A stretch of 64,000 nucleotides of DNA, from NCBI GenBank assembly GCA_020628645.1, contig JAHDES010000021.1, positions 1 through 64,000 on the forward strand. Reading direction: 5' to 3'. The stretch comes from Saprospiraceae bacterium (GTDB lineage Bacteria; Bacteroidota; Bacteroidia; Chitinophagales; Saprospiraceae). The notes beneath the pieces are model-generated. The model was given only the letters and a program-made list of their open reading frames with translations. It searched no databases and was not told the origin of the DNA. The position numbers and the translations under genes are program-made. Shown here one piece after another: positions 1 to 8,483 of the stretch; position 1 is the first letter of the stretch, and each line of letters starts with the position of its first letter.

Positions 1-163
1 AAGTCCTTTTTTTATTTGTTTAACATATTACAAAAATTTACCGTTCAGTAATTAGCCTTTTTTTGTATGAAATCAAATTTCATTTTTTTTAATAAAAGTG
101 GAATTGAATTTTTCCTAACAAAAGTCCTATTTTGTGGCAAAAGAATAAGGAGACACCAAAAAA

Positions 164-1135
164 ATGGAAGATTTCTATAATAACATAAAGAGAAGTCAGT
201 TAGAAAAAGCCTTCAATGAACTAGAACGGCTAGCACCCAATGACTATCAAAATCAGCTCATTTTGTTAAGAAGTAGATTCAATAAACTTCAACAAGACAA
301 GCGAATGGGCATTTTGACTAGTCAAGAAGCAGAAATCAATAATAATAGAATAGTAAATTCATTATTGGAATTAGGCAATCAAATTGCTGAAGACATTGGG
401 TATAATGCTGCATCCAATACTTCTTCTCAAAATAATAGAGACAGTAAAAGAAGTACTGCTCCAATTTCCGACGGAAGAAAACGTGGCATAGTTCGTAGAA
501 AAAAATCCTATCCACGAGAAGCATCGAATATCATAGAAGTACCCATGCTTTCTACCCAACCATCATTTAGTTCGTTTGCAGAAATGGAGGATCACATAAA
601 GATACTTTTCATGTCCGCCACACCAAGTAATACAGGACAACTCAACACGGCTTTAGAAAGTCGATTTAAAGATTTGATTCGTTATTTTGATCGTGAACGT
701 AAAATAAAATTAGTAGAAGAACATGGAGTTGATGTAGAACAATTTACCAATTTTTTAATGCACGAAAATCCTCATATTTTACACTATGGAGGACATGGAG
801 AAGTAGAAGGAATCGTCTTAGAACAAGACCACTTAGAAGCGGATGTATTTGAAAGCTTAATTCAATTATCTAGAAATACTAAATGTGTACTACTAAATGC
901 CTGTAATAGTTTACCCATCGCTAAAGCACTCGCTCAACATGTCCCTTATGTTATTGGAACACAAGATGTGATTGATGACGGAGCTGCTATTGCTTTTGCC
1001 AAAGGCTTTTATATGGGTATTGTTTCAGGAAAAACTGTTGAAGAAGCTTTTAAATTAGGCATTATTAAAATCAAAACAGGACGATTACCAGATGCAGATG
1101 TCCCTATATTAGTAAAAGGAGTACATTCAAAATAA
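164..1135 (+). CDS. EAD11-CHAT caspase-like protease, probable conflict-system effector
   Basis: Predicted cytoplasmic cysteine protease of a bacterial conflict system. Residues 1-78 form a short helical domain resembling effector-associated domain 11 (EAD11), a death-domain-like adaptor that in known systems links effectors to partner proteins. A basic, Ser/Asn-rich linker (about 80-140) follows, then a CHAT (caspase HetF-associated) domain at about 144-300. The catalytic dyad is visible: His211 in LHYGGHGE and Cys247 in LLNACNS, both in the usual context. There is no signal peptide or membrane segment. The next gene starts 7 bp downstream and encodes a Trypco1 domain, so the two are almost certainly co-transcribed. 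The family is known from comparative genomics of EAD systems and from CHAT proteases that cleave target proteins on activation. That this pair is a defence or suicide module is inference. Further members could lie upstream of the window edge. Confidence 0.85.
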   Translation: MEDFYNNIKRSQLEKAFNELERLAPNDYQNQLILLRSRFNKLQQDKRMGILTSQEAEINNNRIVNSLLELGNQIAEDIGYNAASNTSSQNNRDSKRSTAPISDGRKRGIVRRKKSYPREASNIIEVPMLSTQPSFSSFAEMEDHIKILFMSATPSNTGQLNTALESRFKDLIRYFDRERKIKLVEEHGVDVEQFTNFLMHENPHILHYGGHGEVEGIVLEQDHLEADVFESLIQLSRNTKCVLLNACNSLPIAKALAQHVPYVIGTQDVIDDGAAIAFAKGFYMGIVSGKTVEEAFKLGIIKIKTGRLPDADVPILVKGVHSK

Positions 1136-1142
1136 TACCACT

Positions 1143-1469
1143 ATGCCCAATACCATTTATGAATACCTCAACGAGGATGGCGAAATCATCCGTATTCAAG
1201 TTCAAGAAACGAGCGATCGCGTACGTGGAGGAAGAGGCAATACAGACGCCACCCTGCAACGCGTTGAAACAAGCTTTGAAAAAGCACTTGGCACCGTCAA
1301 AACAGCCACCAAAGGATTGAAAAAAGTCATCAACGAGGTGAGTCCAGATGAAGCCAAAGTAGAATTTTCCATAAAAGCGGCTGGCGAGGCGGGCTTGTTT
1401 ACCATTTGTAAAGCCACCACAGGAGCAGAATTTAAAATTACCTTGACCTGGAAAAAGGAGAAGGGATAG
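1143..1469 (+). CDS. Trypco1 (CU044_2847-type) domain protein
   Basis: A stand-alone trypsin-co-occurring domain 1 protein of 108 residues. It shows the family pattern: an N-terminal beta hairpin (YEYLNEDGEIIRIQV), a linker with Gly/Arg, a central helix (about 40-65), and a C-terminal strand pair where VEFSIKAAGEAG leads to a final FKITLTW. In the family this small domain is usually encoded next to trypsin-like or other effector proteases and EAD proteins, and is thought to be a regulatory or substrate partner. Here the neighbouring protease is a CHAT caspase-like enzyme 7 bp upstream, so Trypco1 may gate it or be cleaved by it; this is inference. There is no signal peptide. Its codon choice looks more GC-rich than that of the CHAT gene. 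Confidence 0.8.
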   Translation: MPNTIYEYLNEDGEIIRIQVQETSDRVRGGRGNTDATLQRVETSFEKALGTVKTATKGLKKVINEVSPDEAKVEFSIKAAGEAGLFTICKATTGAEFKITLTWKKEKG

Positions 1470-1536
1470 TCAAAAACTTAACCATTAGAAAACTGACAAA
1501 TAATAATTCCTTAAAATTAATCCTGAGGAATTTATG

Positions 1537-1545
1537 TAATTTTAG
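1537..1545 (+). promoter_or_regulatory. possible -7 promoter element for the macroglobulin gene
   Basis: TAATTTTAG resembles the Bacteroidota -7 element TAnnTTTG with one change. It lies 35 bp before the ATG at 1580, in the gap after the Trypco1 gene. No clear -33 element is seen. Confidence 0.3.
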
Positions 1546-1579
1546 GAAGATGAACATCCTTTGAGAAACATCTTCTACC

Positions 1580-4500
1580 ATGAGAACAACTCTACTCCTA
1601 CTCTATCTACAACTTGCTGTATTAACCTTCCTTCATGCGCAATACTCATCGTATGATACAACTTCTTATATTTTCAAACTAAGCAGTAATGAAGCAAGGG
1701 CTTTATTTCAAGATCAAAATGGCTTGGAGGAAGCTTATTTTCACACCTTAGTGGATTCGTTTCATTTTCGAGCATCGCCACTTTTGCCCCAATCTTATCC
1801 TAAAGGGCATTATTTAGTGGCGCGAGCTCAAGGGGAAGATATTAATGTAAGTTTTGAATCTGTCAATACCATTTCTGCTGTTATTTTACCCAACAAACGC
1901 GATTTACTAATCCAAGTTTATGATAGTCTTGGTCAACAAATTAAGGATGCAAAAATCACTATTGCTCAAAAAAATATTCCTTTTAATGCTAAAAAAGGAG
2001 GCTATTTTAAATCAAAATGGAAAAAAGAAGCTTTTGTAGAGATTAATGCTGCCAATGAGACATTATTTTATCAACTCAAAAAGAAAAATGGGCGTTGGAA
2101 TTTATTTCGAGAACGCTATCGCTATTTTAGCCGAGGTAGATTAGGACGAATCCTCACTACTCCAATTCGCTGGGGCAAAGGCATTTATAATTACGTAAGA
2201 GGAGCTATTAAATATCAAAATTTCACGCCGCCTCTTTTTCATCGAATTGGCGATAAATGGAATGAAAAATTTGACTACAAAGGCTATACCGCCATCCAAC
2301 AACCCAAATATCAACCCAATGATACCGTCAAAATCAAAGCCTACATCACCAATCATCGTGGAAAACCTTTAAAAAAAGACCTTCATCTTAAACTTACTAA
2401 AAGTAGAGGTTCTAAACCCTATTTTGATCTCCCTATTTCGCCTGATAAAAATGGAAATTACACCCACGAATTTGTCCTAAGTGATAGCCTTCAATTAGAT
2501 CAAAGCTACCTACTTACTTTTTATGATAAAAAGAAACGCTACTGTAGAAGTGATTTCTCACAACAGTTTCGTTATGAAGATTACCAACTCGACGAAGTCA
2601 CTTGGCAACTAGAAATTCCTGAAGATAGTTATCAAAATGGAGAGCGCATCATTTTATTTGCGGAAGGTAAAGATGCAAATGATAATACCATTCCTGATGG
2701 ACAAATTGAATTAATCTTGACTAGTAGCAATGTTCAACAACATTTTGATAATCCTAGTTATATTCCTGATACCCTTTGGCAATGGAAGGGATCGCTTCGC
2801 GCACGTGGAAAAACGCAAATTATTGTTCCTGATAGTATTCTCCCGAATGCCAATATGAAGATTCTAGCACAAGCAAGCTTTGTAAATGCGAATGGAGAAC
2901 GCAGCAAAAAAATCAACTCATTTAGGATCAATAAAAATCTTGAACGCATCGAGACGGATATTCAAAATGGATATTTATATGCGACGTATTATAAAAATCG
3001 AAAAGTGATAGATACCACTGGCGTTTTAACAACCTCCTTGAAAGATGCCCTACAACTCTCCACCACAGAAACGGTTCAGTTTCCACTAAAAAAAAGAATT
3101 AATCCGTATGTCATGGAGTATGAGGTGAAGCTAGGGCAGGTAAATGAAAGTATATCCCTTTCGAGCAACTATATGAGTGGTATTAGTCCGAATATTAGTA
3201 TTAATGGCAGTTGGAAGGAGGGCGTCGCTCAATTTCAACTCAATAATCCTCATCAAATACCTGTACATTACACCATACAAACCAAAAATCAGGTCGTTCT
3301 TCGTGATAGTAGCAGCACTAGTGAAACGATTTTTTCAAAATCTAAACACCAAGGAGCTTATTTTATCCAATATAGTTATGTTTGGGGTGGTACTACTCAT
3401 GATGAAGAAAGTAGTTTACAACCGTATAAACAACAATTGAGTATAAAGGTCAATCAAGCATCGAAAGTGCGTCCGGGAGATTTAGTGAATACTGAAATTG
3501 AAGTACTCGACTACAAAGGAAATAGCGTACAAGGAGTGAATCTCACCGCAGGAGCAATTAATGCACAGTTTAAAAAAATTAATAATTTTAGTACGCCTAA
3601 AATCAGTTATAAGCGAAAACGAAAGCCTTTTCAGTTTACTAATTTTGAACTTGAAGCTGCAAGTTTAAACTTGAAAAAGCCACCGCTGACTGAAAAATTT
3701 TATAGTGATTTTAATTTAGAAGATCATTTATTCTACAAAGCTCGTTTTGACAATCCCAACGGAATTATTTTACAATATGACTCGCTGAGTAATGCTAAAT
3801 TTTCTGAACTAGCACAAGTGGCGCCTTATCTTATCGAAAACGGGAAAGAAGTACCCATTCATCTCATTTACATCAATCAAAAATTGGTTTATTATGCAGG
3901 AACTACGATTCCGCGTCCTTATAGTTTTTTAGGTTTTGAAGGTAAAAACACCATTACATTACGTACTAGAGATCAGGAATATAAATTCCGAGAAGTCGTT
4001 CTTAAAAAAGGGTATAAACTGGAAATGATCGTCAATTTAAACACACTTTGGCAATCTGATTTTAAGGAAAAAAGTGCAGTTTATAATATTCAACAAACCC
4101 TTAGTCTACAAGAAAAGAAATTACTAAATCGTTCGCTTTTTCAGTATAATAACATTTCCTTTTATGGTGCAAAAAAATACATCTGGCAAGAAAATGAACC
4201 TGTTTTTATCATCCCTAAACACTTAGGTTATAAGAAAAATCTAATTTTGGGGCCTTTAACGACAAGCCAGCCGACGGGTTTTGTGGTAGAAAATAAATTT
4301 ATCCGCGATTTTGTAAATACACCACATTATGTATTTGATATTTTTCCTACTCGCGAACAGCTCATTAAAAATAAACTATTTGATCTTCAGGAAAAATTCA
4401 CCCTTCCCAAAATAAGAGCGGTCAACTCCCTTGGGCAAGTTGTCTTTACGACCCAAGACATCAAAACACAAACCCCTCAATATAAAGAATTCCAATTTGG

Positions 4501-7500
4501 TACATCTAATTTTGAGCAAAAAGAAAATAGTGGCGATTATCAATATAAAATCAAGCAAGACAGCCAATTAATCGCTATTATAATAACAAATGAAGATGAT
4601 GATGTCCTGCGCATTCTTAAACCTAATATTCATAAACTTTCCAACTTAGCAACAGCTAATTATCACCTCTACTTATTTACCAAAAATGACTATTATAGCA
4701 AACATTCATTTCGTATAAAAGCGAACCATTTATTGTATGAAGATTTATCGGATGTAGTGTATCAAAAAGATAGTTTACAAGAACAATTATTGCGTTTTAT
4801 AACAATTGAAGAAGCTCCGCCTCAACGGCAAATGGACGACTATACGGCTCATTTTTTCAATAAAAAACAACAAGGTATTATTGGACAAATCAAAACGCCC
4901 CATCCTGATAGTATTGCTCAAATATTTGAATTACAACTATTAAAAGATGATCTTTTAGTCACGCAAACAAGGACGGATAGTAGTGGCTATTATCAACTAA
5001 GTTGTTATCCAGGAATTTATCAATTAAATGTAGTTCATACCGCTAATAAAAGTAGTTTTGAGTTTCCCATTTTTGTAACGGATAGTAGCTTGGTACGCCT
5101 TGATTTAGTGTATCATCAAAAAGCATTTTACCTCAATCAAGTAGAAGTTATTGGGTATCGCATCTCCTATCTAAAACAAGATAATAGCAAAATGAGTATT
5201 TCTGCTCCTTTGACCATAGAAAGTCGAGAAATAGTGGCTTTAAAAGGAAAAGTTGCAGGCATCAATATAGATGACAGAAGTGATATACGTATCCGTGGGT
5301 CGCGCTCCGTCGATACGCAGTATTATGTAGATGGAAGTAATATTAGTGCTGTTGATTTGACAGAAGAAATTTCAGGAACAATCAAAGATGCTTCAGGTGA
5401 AGTCTTGATTGGCTGCAGTGTTTTACTAAAAGTCAATGATAAATTAATTGGCGGTACAATTACAGATATTGATGGCTTTTATACACTCAAAGTACCCGAT
5501 GGACCTTTTGAGTTGGAAATTAGTTATGTAGGATATAAAAGTTATAAAGTCGAAACAAATGCTTTGAGCAATGAATTTGATTTTAGCTTAAATGAAAGTG
5601 ACGTTTTGCTAGATGAAGTGGTCGTCGTAGGCTATGGAATTCAAAGGAGTACCTCTTCTCCCGTTCGTGTAAGTGCTCTAGATTTTGATGCTCCTCCCCC
5701 ACTCGAAGGTGGTATACAATTGCGTTCTGATTTTAAAGATTATGCTTATTGGCAACCCAATTTAATTACCGATAAAAATGGAAAAGCAAGTTTTCAAACC
5801 GTCTTTCCTGATAAACTCACCTCTTGGCGCACCTTTGTCATTGGTATGGATCGAAAAACTAGAGCTGGCGTGGGTTATTCCAATACACAATCGTTTAAAC
5901 CGCTAGTGGCACAATTAGCAATTCCTCGTTTTCTAGTAGCAGGCGATCAATCTAATATTATTGGAAAAAGTGTGAATTATACCCAAGATACTTATCCTGT
6001 GGAAACTCAATTTTTACAAGAAAATCAAGTATTACAAAGTAATCAAGAAAACATCAAAGAAGCTTTAATTGAAAGCACAAAAATTATTGCTCCAATAGAT
6101 GTAGATAGTATTTCGCTTACCTATAAATTACAAACTGGTGATTATGGCGATGGCGAAAAACGTCAAATTCCTGTCTTTCCAAATGGCATTGAAGAAACGA
6201 ATGGAGCGTTTCATCTCCTAGAAGGTGATACTTCTTTGACCTTACAATTTGATCCTAAAAAAGCACCTATTACCTTATATACCCAAAGTGATGTGTTAGA
6301 ATTGATGCTGGAAGATTTAGATTATCTGGTAAAATATCCTTACGGATGCAATGAACAAACCGCTAGTCGATTGATCGCTTTATTATTAGAAAAACAAGTA
6401 CGTGAACAATTGAATCAGCCCTTCGAACACGAAGATAAAATCATCAAAATGATCGTTCGCCTCAAAAAGAACCAAAATAAAGATGGCTCATGGGGTTGGT
6501 GGACGGGCAATCAATCTAGTAATTGGATAACAATTCATGTCTTAAAAGCATTAGCACAGGCAAAAACTGCAGGCTATTCGACCAAGGCACTCGATAAAGG
6601 ATTGCGTTATATCACCAATTTTTTACCAACTTCTACCCCAAGTCAACAAATTGATATTTTGGAACTCCTTTCTTCCATTAATCAACAAACAAATTATGCT
6701 GACTATTTCACTAAATTGGATAGCATGAAATGGGGTTTAGAAGAACAATATACCATTATCAAAATTAAGCAAGAACAGAACTTACCTTATCAATTGGATA
6801 GTTTGGAAGCCTATCGTAGAAGCAATTTATTTGGTGGTTCATATTGGGGAAAGAAATCTTGGAATATCATCAGTGAAGATGTAAAATTGAGTCTTTTGGC
6901 GTATCAAATTTATCAAAATACTGGCAATGAAGCACGTACACGTTCTATTCGTCAATTCTTTTTGATGCGACGTTCAGAATTAAGTCAAACCTATGGGCGT
7001 CGATTTGGGCGAAACACCTATGAAACTGCCAAAATAATTGCCACGCTGCTCCCCGATTACTTGCTACAAACGCCCTCTAATGGGTTAAAAGCAAATGAAT
7101 TAACCATTTTAGGAAATGACGCAGAAACAATTACAGATTTTCCTTTCAAAAAAACACTAAATGGACAAAAATCGATTCGCATTCAAAAAACAGGAACAGG
7201 CATCTTGTTTTTAACAGCTTATCAACAATTTCTAAATCCTAGTCCTTCTCCCAAACGAGATCTTTTTGATATTCAAACGCAATTGCTTCAAAATGGAGAA
7301 AAAGTTAGTGAATTAACCCAAGGTGAACGCGTGCAATTAGTTGTGGAAGTAACCGTAGCTAAAGATACCGAATACGCCATGCTTGAAATTCCGATTCCAG
7401 CAGCTTGTTCGTATTACAGTAAACCCAATTATCGTCGTGGTGTAGAAGTGCATCGAGAATATTTCAAAAATAAAACCGCTATTTTTTGCCGAAAACTCCC

Positions 7501-7639
7501 CAAAGGGGACTATCAATTCAAGATAGATTTAGAAGTTCGTTTTGCTGGAGATTACACCCTTTTACCCGTAAAAGTAGAGCAAATGTATTTTCCTGTTTTT
7601 TATGGAAGAAATGGGGTGAAGAAAGTGAAGGTGGAGTAA
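1580..7639 (+). CDS. alpha-2-macroglobulin family protein with thioester and SusC-type modules
   Basis: Exported giant protease-trap-type protein (2019 residues). An N-terminal Sec signal ends near LHAQ, with no lipobox, unlike the lipoprotein macroglobulins of proteobacteria. MG-type beta domains fill the first half, with an MG2-like stretch from about 234. The alpha-2-macroglobulin core begins near 1386 (YWQPNLITDKNGKASF). The thioester motif is intact at 1588-1593 (YGCNEQ, Cys1590/Gln1593), followed by the alpha/alpha-toroid region with DGSWGWW. The C-terminal 120 residues look like a receptor-binding-type beta domain. Unusually, about residues 1120-1345 carry two carboxypeptidase-regulatory/SusC-start modules (ending NQVEVIGY and LDEVVVVGYG) around a short TonB-plug-like segment (IRIRGSRS then YYVDG). 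Role in family: covalent trapping of attacking proteases. Location in the periplasm or at the outer surface is inferred. Confidence 0.9.
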   Translation: MRTTLLLLYLQLAVLTFLHAQYSSYDTTSYIFKLSSNEARALFQDQNGLEEAYFHTLVDSFHFRASPLLPQSYPKGHYLVARAQGEDINVSFESVNTISAVILPNKRDLLIQVYDSLGQQIKDAKITIAQKNIPFNAKKGGYFKSKWKKEAFVEINAANETLFYQLKKKNGRWNLFRERYRYFSRGRLGRILTTPIRWGKGIYNYVRGAIKYQNFTPPLFHRIGDKWNEKFDYKGYTAIQQPKYQPNDTVKIKAYITNHRGKPLKKDLHLKLTKSRGSKPYFDLPISPDKNGNYTHEFVLSDSLQLDQSYLLTFYDKKKRYCRSDFSQQFRYEDYQLDEVTWQLEIPEDSYQNGERIILFAEGKDANDNTIPDGQIELILTSSNVQQHFDNPSYIPDTLWQWKGSLRARGKTQIIVPDSILPNANMKILAQASFVNANGERSKKINSFRINKNLERIETDIQNGYLYATYYKNRKVIDTTGVLTTSLKDALQLSTTETVQFPLKKRINPYVMEYEVKLGQVNESISLSSNYMSGISPNISINGSWKEGVAQFQLNNPHQIPVHYTIQTKNQVVLRDSSSTSETIFSKSKHQGAYFIQYSYVWGGTTHDEESSLQPYKQQLSIKVNQASKVRPGDLVNTEIEVLDYKGNSVQGVNLTAGAINAQFKKINNFSTPKISYKRKRKPFQFTNFELEAASLNLKKPPLTEKFYSDFNLEDHLFYKARFDNPNGIILQYDSLSNAKFSELAQVAPYLIENGKEVPIHLIYINQKLVYYAGTTIPRPYSFLGFEGKNTITLRTRDQEYKFREVVLKKGYKLEMIVNLNTLWQSDFKEKSAVYNIQQTLSLQEKKLLNRSLFQYNNISFYGAKKYIWQENEPVFIIPKHLGYKKNLILGPLTTSQPTGFVVENKFIRDFVNTPHYVFDIFPTREQLIKNKLFDLQEKFTLPKIRAVNSLGQVVFTTQDIKTQTPQYKEFQFGTSNFEQKENSGDYQYKIKQDSQLIAIIITNEDDDVLRILKPNIHKLSNLATANYHLYLFTKNDYYSKHSFRIKANHLLYEDLSDVVYQKDSLQEQLLRFITIEEAPPQRQMDDYTAHFFNKKQQGIIGQIKTPHPDSIAQIFELQLLKDDLLVTQTRTDSSGYYQLSCYPGIYQLNVVHTANKSSFEFPIFVTDSSLVRLDLVYHQKAFYLNQVEVIGYRISYLKQDNSKMSISAPLTIESREIVALKGKVAGINIDDRSDIRIRGSRSVDTQYYVDGSNISAVDLTEEISGTIKDASGEVLIGCSVLLKVNDKLIGGTITDIDGFYTLKVPDGPFELEISYVGYKSYKVETNALSNEFDFSLNESDVLLDEVVVVGYGIQRSTSSPVRVSALDFDAPPPLEGGIQLRSDFKDYAYWQPNLITDKNGKASFQTVFPDKLTSWRTFVIGMDRKTRAGVGYSNTQSFKPLVAQLAIPRFLVAGDQSNIIGKSVNYTQDTYPVETQFLQENQVLQSNQENIKEALIESTKIIAPIDVDSISLTYKLQTGDYGDGEKRQIPVFPNGIEETNGAFHLLEGDTSLTLQFDPKKAPITLYTQSDVLELMLEDLDYLVKYPYGCNEQTASRLIALLLEKQVREQLNQPFEHEDKIIKMIVRLKKNQNKDGSWGWWTGNQSSNWITIHVLKALAQAKTAGYSTKALDKGLRYITNFLPTSTPSQQIDILELLSSINQQTNYADYFTKLDSMKWGLEEQYTIIKIKQEQNLPYQLDSLEAYRRSNLFGGSYWGKKSWNIISEDVKLSLLAYQIYQNTGNEARTRSIRQFFLMRRSELSQTYGRRFGRNTYETAKIIATLLPDYLLQTPSNGLKANELTILGNDAETITDFPFKKTLNGQKSIRIQKTGTGILFLTAYQQFLNPSPSPKRDLFDIQTQLLQNGEKVSELTQGERVQLVVEVTVAKDTEYAMLEIPIPAACSYYSKPNYRRGVEVHREYFKNKTAIFCRKLPKGDYQFKIDLEVRFAGDYTLLPVKVEQMYFPVFYGRNGVKKVKVE

Positions 7640-7644
7640 AAAAA

Positions 7645-7689
7645 TTACGATGCTCCCTTGTAGCGCATTTCTTCAAGGGAGCATCGTAA
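7645..7689 (-). terminator. strong intrinsic terminator for the 7707-11351 genes
   Basis: A perfect 16-bp stem (7645-7660 with 7674-7689) has a 13-nt loop. Read on the minus strand the stem is followed by a run of T (plus-strand A-run 7638-7644), so it ends the two minus-strand T9SS cargo genes. On the plus strand it is followed by A, not T, so it is at most a 3' stabilising hairpin for the macroglobulin mRNA. Confidence 0.85.
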
Positions 7690-7706
7690 AAAAATAAATA
7701 TCAAAA

Positions 7707-8408
7707 TTATCTTTTCACAATCTTTTTTGTAATAATGCCATTTCCATTTTCATTTTCATTTTCATCCCAAAAACGAATAAAGTAAATGCCTTTGGTAAAA
7801 TGAGCAATATCGACGTGTTGTTGAGGATGATTATAATTCGCCATTATTCGCCCCACCGCATCAAAAATTACGAAGGAATAATCCGTATATTCAGTTTTAA
7901 TTTCAAAATGGGTATCCACTAAAGAAGGGATAATCTCCATCTTTTGATGATCTAAAGCTAAATCTGCTATCGAAGTAATCGCACTTTCTACACCACCATT
8001 ACTACTCAAGATACTCCAATTTCCAATAAACGAACCAGGCAATACTTCTGTTTCTTCCCAAAATATAGTATCCGCTATCGAACAAATAAAGCCTTCCATT
8101 TCATTGGTGATAATAATGCTCACTTTCATAGAGTCCGTTATAGGAATAGCATGATCAAAAGAGGTACTCGATTGCTCATCGGATGAATCACCCGAAGTAA
8201 CATCCTCATGGACTAATTCACCTGAAAAAGTAGTGACTTCCCATTCACATACATTCGCAAAGCCAGATGGAATATTGAAAAAACCTGCATTATACAATTT
8301 GATAGAAGTTGTATCTGAATTTGCAATTTGTGCGCCCACAGTCGAACATTGAGCGTGAGAAATAATAGTTGCTATAATAAAAACAAAAAACAAAAGTATT
8401 TTTTTCAT
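7707..8408 (-). CDS. small secreted protein with T9SS type A sorting domain
   Basis: Exported protein of about 233 residues. The start is set at the ATG giving MKKILLFF, because an N-terminal signal ending SHAQ follows directly; an ATG eight codons upstream (8432) is in frame but less likely. The middle (about 25-145) is unrecognised. It is Ser/Thr/Asp-rich and has three cysteines after the signal, two of which could bridge. The last ~75 residues are a type A sorting domain: IIPSLVDTHFEI, then FVIFDAVGRI, then TKGIYFIRF and a basic end KKIVKR. The T9SS removes this domain and anchors or releases the cargo at the surface. Just before the last strand is an in-frame hexanucleotide repeat encoding Glu-Asn pairs. 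The M60 peptidase gene lies 75 bp upstream on the same strand, so the two are probably co-transcribed. Function unknown. Confidence 0.75.
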   Translation of the reverse strand: MKKILLFFVFIIATIISHAQCSTVGAQIANSDTTSIKLYNAGFFNIPSGFANVCEWEVTTFSGELVHEDVTSGDSSDEQSSTSFDHAIPITDSMKVSIIITNEMEGFICSIADTIFWEETEVLPGSFIGNWSILSSNGGVESAITSIADLALDHQKMEIIPSLVDTHFEIKTEYTDYSFVIFDAVGRIMANYNHPQQHVDIAHFTKGIYFIRFWDENENENGNGIITKKIVKR

Positions 8409-8483
8409 AATCGGAATATTGATTTTTAACAACTAACTTACAATGTTAAGCTCGCAATCTTAATGCCATATCTAAAATAGAGA

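Noticed and set aside
1-163. Possible promoter or upstream gene end before the CHAT gene
   Set aside because: AT-rich with T-runs but no exact TAnnTTTG match, and too short to show whether another gene of the system ends here.
7486-7689. Plus-strand ORF of 67 residues over the end of the macroglobulin gene
   Set aside because: Out-of-frame shadow that runs through the terminator hairpin.
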